Part shown: positions 56,753-64,000 of the stretch, piece after piece | Layout: every line of letters begins with the position of its first letter | Numbering within the stretch: the first letter of the stretch is position 1 | Source: Maratus speciosus | Lineage: Eukaryota; Arthropoda; Arachnida; Araneae; Salticidae | Direction of reading: 5' to 3' | DNA: 64,000 nucleotides | Assembly: GCA_963932465.1 (NCBI GenBank) | Contig: OZ010800.1 | Span: forward strand, 34,102,852 to 34,166,851 | Made by a program: the position numbers and the translations under genes | Notes under the pieces: model-generated | Told to the model about the DNA's origin: nothing | The model's database searches: none | The model's input: the letters and a program-made list of their open reading frames with translations, nothing else

Positions 56753-57069
56753 TTAACCCTCTCGCTGCGCAACCCGAGATTTCCTTGGGCATCGTAAAAG
56801 TAGCACAATTGGCTCAACCCGAGATTTCCTCGGGGATGCTTTTTTCCGTCTAATTAACCCTCATTGATTATTCCCAACAGTTATTTTTTTATTGTAAATT
56901 ATGCCTTATTTAATCGGAGCATTTTCCCGGTTAAATTAGACAAAAACTTTTGTTTTGAAAAACCGGTGACAAAAGAATAAAAATTCTTAAAAGACGCTCG
57001 TCGCGAAGGGGTTAAATACGCAATATTTGAATCTATATTGATAAAACAATTACGCAGCGAGAGGACTAA
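56753..57069. mobile_element. TTAA-type MITE nested in the TA element
   Basis: TTAA|CCCTCTCGCTGCG at the left and CGCAGCGAGAGGAC|TAA at the right, a near-perfect inverted repeat with the right target site mutated. Two direct copies of CAACCCGAGATTTCC lie 46 bp apart inside the left end. A second possible right end is GTCGCGAAGGGG|TTAA at 57015, so the exact boundary is ambiguous. Confidence 0.6.
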
Positions 57070-57149
57070 AAAGGTGAACAAGGAAATTATCCAACAGAGG
57101 AAGATGATAAATTTGTGTCTTCTGCATGAGTGATTTCTCTGTGGAAAAA

Positions 57150-57245
57150 ATGGGGGAGGTGATTCTGGGTTCAATGTTAAGAATGCGATATGTGGGTTGA
57201 TAGGGACTATACCGGCGCAGAGAGTGATATTATGCTTTGATTTTT
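57150..57245 (+). pseudogene. pogo-like transposase zinc-finger remnant
   Basis: The readable frame gives WVQC, stop, ECDMWVDRDYTGAESDIML, stop, an eroded WxxCxxC...C...finger. It sits just upstream of the right end of the TA element, as in the 53691 element. Confidence 0.45.
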
Positions 57246-57836
57246 TAAGATAAAATAATTCTCATTTCAATCAACAAGCTATTTTTTTGTTTTATACGTT
57301 AAAAAACGAAATTCTAAACATAATGTGAAGAAGACTGTGAGTGATAGTCTTAAAGAATTTTAAAAATTTGAAAAAAATACTAATTTATTAAAAATTGCGT
57401 ATTTTCTCTGTGCATAAGAAATGTTATTAATCAATACAATTTATTAATATTCTTATTGCTTAATAATTGTCATTTGTGTGATCTTTTTGAAAAATCTTTG
57501 GTAACCGGTACTTAGACCTCATTTTAAAAACTCAAAATTTGAAGACTTTCGGAATTTTGCTTCTTATAAACAGAAAACGCCTTTTAAACTGATTATTTTT
57601 CTCTAAACAGGTGCAAGACGTGTCAAGGTAAACCTGCTGTCACTTTTAATTTCATTAATTTTGAAAATTGTATGATCTAGACTGAAAACAAAAGTGGTAG
57701 CCGGTATTTGGACCTTTTCCTCTAACACTAAAATTGACCGAGTTATGAGACATTAAAAATGCATGACTTATATTACTTTTCTGCATGTGAACACAACTGA
57801 GTTCGTCGAGGCTTTGAGGCGTCATATACCAAATAC

Positions 57837-59104
57837 CAGTGTTGGGTATGAGCGCGTTCATTGAACGAAAGTTCGCGAACTTAGTTCACTTTCTGTGAAC
57901 GTTGAGTTGAACTTGACTCACTTTTTGATAAACGAACGTGAACTGAACGAAAACTAAAAAAAATCCGTGAGTTTGAACGCAATTTACAACTCAAACTCAA
58001 AGTTTTCATAACGTATTTAAAAAAATTTCCACCCCGTTAAGAACACGCTTTTCCCATTCAAATGCCATTTAGAGGCATAAACCGACTCCGGACGGGTCGA
58101 GTCTAATCATCAGTTTTTCTTGGTCGTGCCCGGGCCTTGCTTTCTCTGGAGGCTCGGGCCGGGCCGATCCGAACTTATTTCTGGACCTGTGCTTCATTCT
58201 TCCTAGAAGTTTGCACAGACAGAATTTTTATGGCCCGGTGGCCCCTGCTTATATGAAAATCATTGATCCGTCCCTGTCCAGGCAGATTCCCTCTTAGCAG
58301 GTTCATCGCCTGTTGTAAATTGATTACGCCCTTTTTCAAGTACTATTATGCTCATTTTACATAGATCAACATATTTTTATTACTTATTTTATTTACTTAT
58401 TGTATTTATTTATTATTATTATTGTTGTTCTTGTTAAACTTGGGGCTCCGCTATAGGCAAGTACTTTTCACAGGTTTTACTGTACTTTAATTTTATTGCC
58501 TAGAAATGCAGCTAGTATACTAATAGCTACCCAGTATAAAAAATAACAAAAATAAATATATCAATTTTATTTGTGGAATAATAGCGATTTAAAAATGCAT
58601 GCATTTTTTGAAAAAAAAAAGTTTGACCGGGTCAAATTTTACTGATATTTTTAGTGTACATGACAGAGCCGTGCGGTCGAATGTTTTTCATATGCGATGG
58701 TTTGGAACCAGGACTGAAAATTTCCGCCTGTTCGGAGCTCAAGAAGAATGCATTCCAGACCTGACTTGCGCCGAAAAATAAATTCTGGTCCGAATTTCTA
58801 GAAAAAAGTAATCTGAAAAATAACCTCAGACCGAGTGTCGGGAAGGAAAAATGAAGTCTCTTACATCGAATATCCAAAAGATTACTTCATAAAATTTTGT
58901 AAATTTGGACGATCAAATTCTATAATAATAAAAAAAAGAAGAAAAAAACGAGTTTTTAGTGAACTTCGCTCACTTTCATAGATGAGTTTGAGTTGAGCGA
59001 GTTCGTTTGAAAAATTTTGAATTTGAAAGTGAACTTGACTCATTATTGAGAAATTGAGTTTGAGTTTGAATTAGCTCGCTTTTTTATGAACGTGCCCAAC
59101 ACTG
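57837..59104. mobile_element. hAT-type non-autonomous element with perfect 8-bp target duplication
   Basis: CAGTGTTGGGTATGAGCGCG at the left and TGAACGTGCCCAACACTG at the right. CCAAATAC lies immediately outside both ends (57829-57836 and 59105-59112). The CAGTGTTGGG terminus and 8-bp duplication identify hAT. GAACTTGACTCA and TTGAGTTTGAGTT-type motifs repeat in both subterminal regions. The interior has a GC-rich patch at 58080-58200 and no transposase. Confidence 0.93.
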
Positions 59105-59465
59105 CCAAATACTGACAGTATTCGAAAAACTTATTTCATGCACTTTGAAAAAAAATATCTTACAAGTATTATGATTGAGTTGATTGGCTAAATAATTGTA
59201 TTTTAACGTATGTTTTATTTTGTAAGGGTTTGAGACTGTTCTTTTTTTTTTTCATGATCTCTTTTAACGAAAAATATGTTATTTTTATAGGTTTTTATTT
59301 AACTTCAACGATTGTGTGTATGTTTTTCCAGTTCAAAATTTGTACACAAAATTTAACTCACTTTCATCCGATCGAGATTAAATTTTACATACTGATGTAA
59401 ATTCGATGACAATCTAATATTATTATGATTTTCGGTGGTTACCATTTATAGTTATTTTACAGGTT

Positions 59466-60300
59466 AACACAAAAAAATTCGGATAGATTACCGCCAAGAA
59501 ATTTAAGAAAAAGTTTTAGATTAGATAACACAAGACTGCGATGGTTGTATTTTTAACTTTTATGTATTTTTTAGCACTGAATCGGAGAATTACCTTAAAT
59601 TTTAACCATCATGTCAGGATTTTTCGCAAATCATAAATTGTCAAAATTAAAAAATAACAAAAATCGGATATTATAAAATAGACGATATGGCTGTGTTTTT
59701 TTAAACTTTTGATAATTGCTTTTATGTACTTTTTTGTACTGAATCTGAAAATCACATTCATTTTTAACCATCATGTTAGAATTTTTTTACAAATCGTAAA
59801 TGTCAAAGCTAAAATATAGCGAAAATCTGATACTATAAAACAGATGTAAAACTTTTTAAATTATTTTAATTTAATTTAGTTAAATTTAAATCAATAATTT
59901 ATTCATATTTTTGACCTATACTGGGATTCTTACTGCTAAACAGCTGAGGGGTGTGATGAAGTGGGGCAGGAGGTTCAATTTTAACTTTAATTTTTTTAAC
60001 TTTGAAATTTACAATTTGCGAATAATTCTGACGTGTTGATTAAAAATAAAGGTCATTTTCGGATTTCAGCGGTAAAAAATACATAAAAATCAATTATCAA
60101 AAGTTCAAAACACAACAATCACATTTATTTTATAGTATCAAATTTTCGCTATTTTTTCTTTGTTTAACATTAAAATTTACGATTTGCAAAAAATCTTTAC
60201 GTGATGGTAAAAAATGAAGGTCAATTTCGGATTCAGCGGTACAGAATACGTAAGAATCAATTAACAAAATGCATAAAACATGACATATCCCAACTTTATC
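59466..60300. repeat. Foldback-like element: ~190-bp tandem units in inverted arms
   Basis: Left arm: two direct units (59480-59660 and 59660-59850) sharing ACTTTTATGTA, AACCATCATGT and AAAAATCGGATA / GAAAATCTGATA. Right arm, 59990-60300: two units in reverse complement (ACGTGATGGTAAAAAATGAA, TTCGGATTCAGCGGTA). The spacer is ~140 bp. Confidence 0.75.
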
Positions 60301-60523
60301 AGGCTAGTGTAATCTAATGTCTATCTATATTTAAAAATATGAATCATTTTCTAAAGAATTGAGGCTGTTAATTTTCATGATTTTGTTTCACAAAAATTCT
60401 GGTTTTTTCCTTACTATATGTTTATTACAAATTGTTTATTTTGCATTAATTCAAATTTATATTGCAATGATTATTGTACTCTTAACCATTTTTTTAATAC
60501 ATCTGACAAAATTATGTTTCTAC

Positions 60524-62794
60524 TAAAGGATCTAGCCGGATAAGCATAGCGAAATGGCCCCCACGGCAAATGTTTGAAATAACATGTGTGGTAATAAGGC
60601 TCACCATGAGGATACAATAAAGAGTGCTTTTAGCACCAGACCTTGAACTGTCCTTGAGATAATCGGGGAAGTATGCGCCGGAGCTAGTATTTTTTAAATA
60701 CGTTTTCCTCAAAAAGTACAACAGTTAAAAAATGAAACCAACGCCAATTATTGAAGAATATATTACTTCGCATTATATATTTTTTTACACTTTTACACAA
60801 CTTTTAACATAGAAAAATAAATAAAAATACTTTTTAAAAATTATTAAATGTAGTAATTTTATATTTACACCAATCAAAAAATTACAGAACAATGCTCGAA
60901 GTGTGTACTTTTAAGACAAAATTTTTTTTTTTAAATCGAAGATGAGCTTTTTGAGTTATAAAAAAAAATAATACTAGCAACTAGGTAAAAGATTCGTAAC
61001 TTTCCCTCTTTGCGTTTTCGAAAATACGCTACTATCAATGCATTGGTCGATTCGTGACACTTCCACTCGGGCAGGGTCGCCAGTGCGCCAAAATAAAATA
61101 ATGTATCCATACATACCATTTCACTATAGGTTTGTTTCGTGTTTGTAAACATTCTGTTATTCTGGTGTACTGTGGTGTCCTTCTCGCGTAATAATATCAA
61201 ATCAATTGTCTACTCGATTGTGTAGCTCAAGCTGAATAGGGGATGTAAATATATAAGGTTATCAACTTTTTGGCAATTTCGGACCCCTCACAACCTTCCG
61301 ATATCATACGTTAGCATTTTCCGAATCCCCCTCCGCATGAAAATACTGTTATCAGTGTCTAAAAATTCTTTTTATTTTCACAATTTTTTCCTTTTTTTTA
61401 TACGTTTACAATGATATACAGATACAGTTGTATATTTTTTATTCGCATATTTTACTGATTCAAATGAAGAGCAGAAATTCATAAATTATCCTTATTAAGA
61501 AATAACTTTATATCAAATAACATTTTAAAGAAGTACTTATTATTTAAATGCTTTTAATAATAGCCCTTTGTTGCATAATGCATCGAACAGTAATATTGTC
61601 TTCTTGCACTTCGCCTTTGCACGAGGCTAAACATAACTTCTTTTAAACAAAACAGGTCTACAACATTCTTCTCCATCTTTTACTATAAAAAATAATAAGT
61701 ATCATTTCGAATCGGGTTTCTTTAACAACGAATTATATACGTATATGGCAGGAGAATATTAATGGTGAACATCGGATTATTCTATAATTTGGAATGAAAG
61801 GTTTTATAATCATTCAATGGTTTTAATAATAACTTTTTCTTCATTTTATGAAAATACAGACTTAAAAAACTAAGGTAATAGATGTAAGGAAAAATATACC
61901 AAAAAAGTAAATTTTGGTTTGATTAAAAATGATAACAATATCAAATAAGAGATAACCTCTCCCTACAGGTATCTTCTGATGTCAAGCGCCAGACCCCTTC
62001 ACCCTCTCACACACAGTCTACCCTAAAGTGATGAGTTATATATGCACACTGTACAGCTACATAGCGTTCTTCTATGTGAAAATCATGGTAAGCAAATCTT
62101 ACCATTTTTTTGTCAGTTCTTGATATTATTACGCGAGAAGGATGAGCACAAAGCCAAAATAACAGAATATTTACAAATACGAAACAAACCTATAGGGAAG
62201 TGGTATGTATGGAAACATTCTCTTATTTTTACTCACTGCGCATCCTGCCCGAGTGGAAATGTAACGAATCGACCAATGCATTGATAGCAGCGTATTTCTG
62301 CAAATACAAACAGGGAAAGTTACGAATATTTTAGCAAGTTGCTAGCATTATTTTTGTTATAAATCAATAAGCGCATCTTGGATTTTAACGAAAATTTTTC
62401 TTAGAAGTACATATTTTCAGCATTATTCTGTAATTTTTTGGTTGGTGTAAATATAAAATTACTACATTAATAATTTTTTTTTAATATGTTTGTTTATTTT
62501 TCTATGTTAAAATTTATGAAAAAAAGTGAAAAAATGCATAATGTGAACTAATATATTCTTCAATAAATGACATTGGCTTCATTATTTTAACTTTTGTACT
62601 TTTGAGAAAAACGAATTTGAAAAATAGTAACGCCGGCGCATACTTCACCGATTATCTCAAGAACAATTGAAGGGCAAGAGCTAAAAACACTCTATATTGC
62701 ATTCTGATAGTAAGCCTATTACCACATATGTTATTTCAAACATCAGCCATGGGGGGGGGGGGATTTTCCTATGCTTATCCGGCTAGGCCTTTTG
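60524..62794. mobile_element. 2.27-kb element with ~0.7-kb terminal inverted repeats
   Basis: Outer ends AAAGGATCTAGCCGGATAAG and CTTATCCGGCTAGGCCTTTT. Arms 60524-~61215 and ~62080-62794 pair throughout (TATGCGCCGG, GCATTGGTCGATTCGT, CTCGCGTAATAATATCAA and others) with indels and a G12 run in the right arm. The interior 61216-62080 has no ORF I recognise. Frames in the arms (60931 minus, 62042 plus) both include LLREKD because they are the same palindromic sequence. Family unknown. Confidence 0.8.
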
Positions 62795-62799
62795 TGAAT

Positions 62800-63125
62800 A
62801 ACCCCTAATTTGCAGCAGAAAATATGTTCCAACTTTAAACAGCTATTATTCGGTCAATTCTAATCGTAGAATAACAGGACTATTTTTGTCTTACTTCTCA
62901 GTGTAAGAGGAAAATTTTACTAAATACAACTTATAGGACCGGGGACCGTTTAAAAAATTAAATTTCGTATTTTTTTTTTTTTTTTAAGAAATGTTTTCCT
63001 GACCCAAATCACTTTTAAAATATCTCTTTACCTCCTTTGAAACATTTTTGTAATTGGAACTACATGTCTATGACTAACGGTTTAGGAATTAGCCATTGGA
63101 CACCGTTGAGAGTGGACACCCCGTA
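62800..63125 (-). repeat. Dispersed repeat R, copy 2 (uninterrupted)
   Basis: The reverse complement matches 54936-55030, 56005-56150 and 57724-57760 as one continuous stretch, giving the pre-insertion state for both the 0.97-kb insert and the TA element. It opens on the minus strand with GGGGTGTCCACTCTCAACGG. Confidence 0.75.
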
Positions 63126-64000
63126 TAATTTATCTTGATATCGAGGTATTTTTAATGATACCCACTTAAGAAAATTGGCGCAGATTTTTATTTTTATTTA
63201 TGTATGACGATGCAGTAAAATTCTGCACGTACCTCGTTAACGATTGGATTCGGTCGAGTAGTTCCAAGACTTTTCTTAATCCTCAGAAAAGAACTTTCTA
63301 AAGATATCATCCTTGACATAATCGGTTATGTTTTATTTGTCATTATGTATGACGTCAGGTATGAAATCGTTGCATTACTGAGCGGTTTAAACAAAACACT
63401 CTTGGCGAAATCGAGAACTAATAGTTGATTATCTTTCCTAGTAAGACTTCTGTTACGAAATTCGTAGTTACGAGAGTTATTTGTCTGCTTTTTGAGTTAA
63501 TGTAGTGCTCATCGCTTATCTTTTTGAAATGACTTTTTCAAGTAACTTCTGTCAAGTTGATATCTAATGCAAGTAAATGAATATAAAGTAATCTTTTGTA
63601 GTGATATGACATCGATCATTAAAATGAAATGCTTGTTTTTATAGATCCTGTTTTTATAACTCAAGTTTGAATTAAACTAATTAATTTTTTTTTTCATGCC
63701 GCCTTTTTATGCTGAAATTTTTATTAACTCCACCACTAAATGGGCAAGAATTATAAGGACAGTTTTAATGTGAACATCTTAAATATTGTCCTTAACCCTT
63801 TAAGTATCCTAACCGTGTATTTCCGTCACGTAATCTTTGAATTTAAGGGCTGATTTAACACCAAATTCAGATTCATGTTATTTTTCTGTAGTGCATAAGA
63901 TAAAAAAATATGTAAGGTAATAATAAACCTCATGCAAATCCTCATCAAATACTTATGCAAATACTTTTAGTAACTATTATTTTATGAATCATTAAACATA
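63126..64000. other. Stretch without recognisable genes; possible TTAA element start at 63793
   Basis: AT-rich. TTAA|CCCTTTAAGTATCC at 63793 resembles the left ends of the other TTAA elements, but a right end would lie outside the window. Confidence 0.35.

Larger units (their letters stand above)
56153..57722 (+). mobile_element. TA-flanked pogo-like element, 1.57 kb, with a nested TTAA MITE
   Basis: Left GAGGAGAAGGTCCAAATACC, right GGTATTTGGACCTTTTCC..., flanked by TA at 56151-56152 and 57723-57724. GGTCCAAATACCG-type motifs recur subterminally at 56159, 56179, 56531 and, inverted, 57502. The flanking repeat R is continuous at 62850-62885 without it. It carries a transposase zinc-finger remnant at 57155-57240. 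Confidence 0.8.

Noticed and set aside
60931..62284. Two ORFs sharing LLREKD as a gene family
   Set aside because: They lie in the two arms of one palindromic element, so the shared residues follow from the inverted repeat.
1..64000. CRISPR arrays, bacterial operons, riboswitches, rRNA or canonical tRNA genes
   Set aside because: Looked for and not seen; the only tRNA-like signals are the A/B boxes of the SINEs at 14240 and 52645.

Overview
The window is AT-rich eukaryotic DNA built almost entirely of mobile elements and their wreckage. No intact host gene, tRNA or rRNA gene and no bacterial-style gene organisation is recognised. The mix of elements (Penelope-like GIY-YIG retroelements, Tc1, pogo/Tigger, piggyBac-type TTAA elements, hAT, Helitrons, copia, tRNA-like SINEs, and a zinc-finger/protein-primed DNA polymerase B family) fits an arthropod, probably an arachnid such as a spider. 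That placement rests on general familiarity with these families and was not tested.

Layout. 1-2.9 kb: inverted blocks of a ~120-bp minisatellite, then hairpin-bearing repeats. 6.0-7.5 kb: head-to-head Penelope 3' ends around an in-frame 180-bp duplication. 9.6-14.2 kb: a TTAA-flanked element carrying a 2-kb insertion that itself carries a Helitron. 14.2-17.1 kb: a tRNA-like SINE and a decayed LINE. 17.4-25.3 kb: several TTAA elements, including a decayed piggyBac transposase and one TTAA element nested in another. 26.1-27.4 kb: a second Helitron copy, inverted relative to the first. 29.0-30.6 kb: a broken protein-primed DNA polymerase B split by a 208-bp TTAA element. 30.6-33.0 kb: a large inverted repeat with a small palindrome inside. 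34.4-36.1 kb: a dead Tigger. 36.8-38.0 kb: a broken zinc-finger ORF that looks like the N-terminal part of the same polymerase family. 38.0-39.4 kb: a truncated second copy of the 9.6-14.2 kb element. 39.4-41.0 kb: a second inverted Penelope pair. 41.8-51.4 kb: a copia fragment with a Tc1 inside it, then a 4.5-kb segment repeated in tandem; only one copy carries a TTAA insertion. 52.6 kb: a second SINE. 53.7-57.7 kb: two TA-flanked pogo-like elements with C-terminal zinc-finger remnants. 57.8-59.1 kb: a hAT element with a perfect 8-bp target duplication. 59.4-62.8 kb: two palindromic elements.

The strongest theme is TTAA insertion. At least seven elements of different families, with unrelated terminal inverted repeats (TIRs), sit between TTAA duplications. 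One is confirmed by a filled/empty site pair inside the window, one interrupts a recognisable reading frame, and two are nested. The window works as a stratified record of which elements jumped and in what order. Every transposase-like frame examined is broken, so any present mobility would need enzymes encoded elsewhere.
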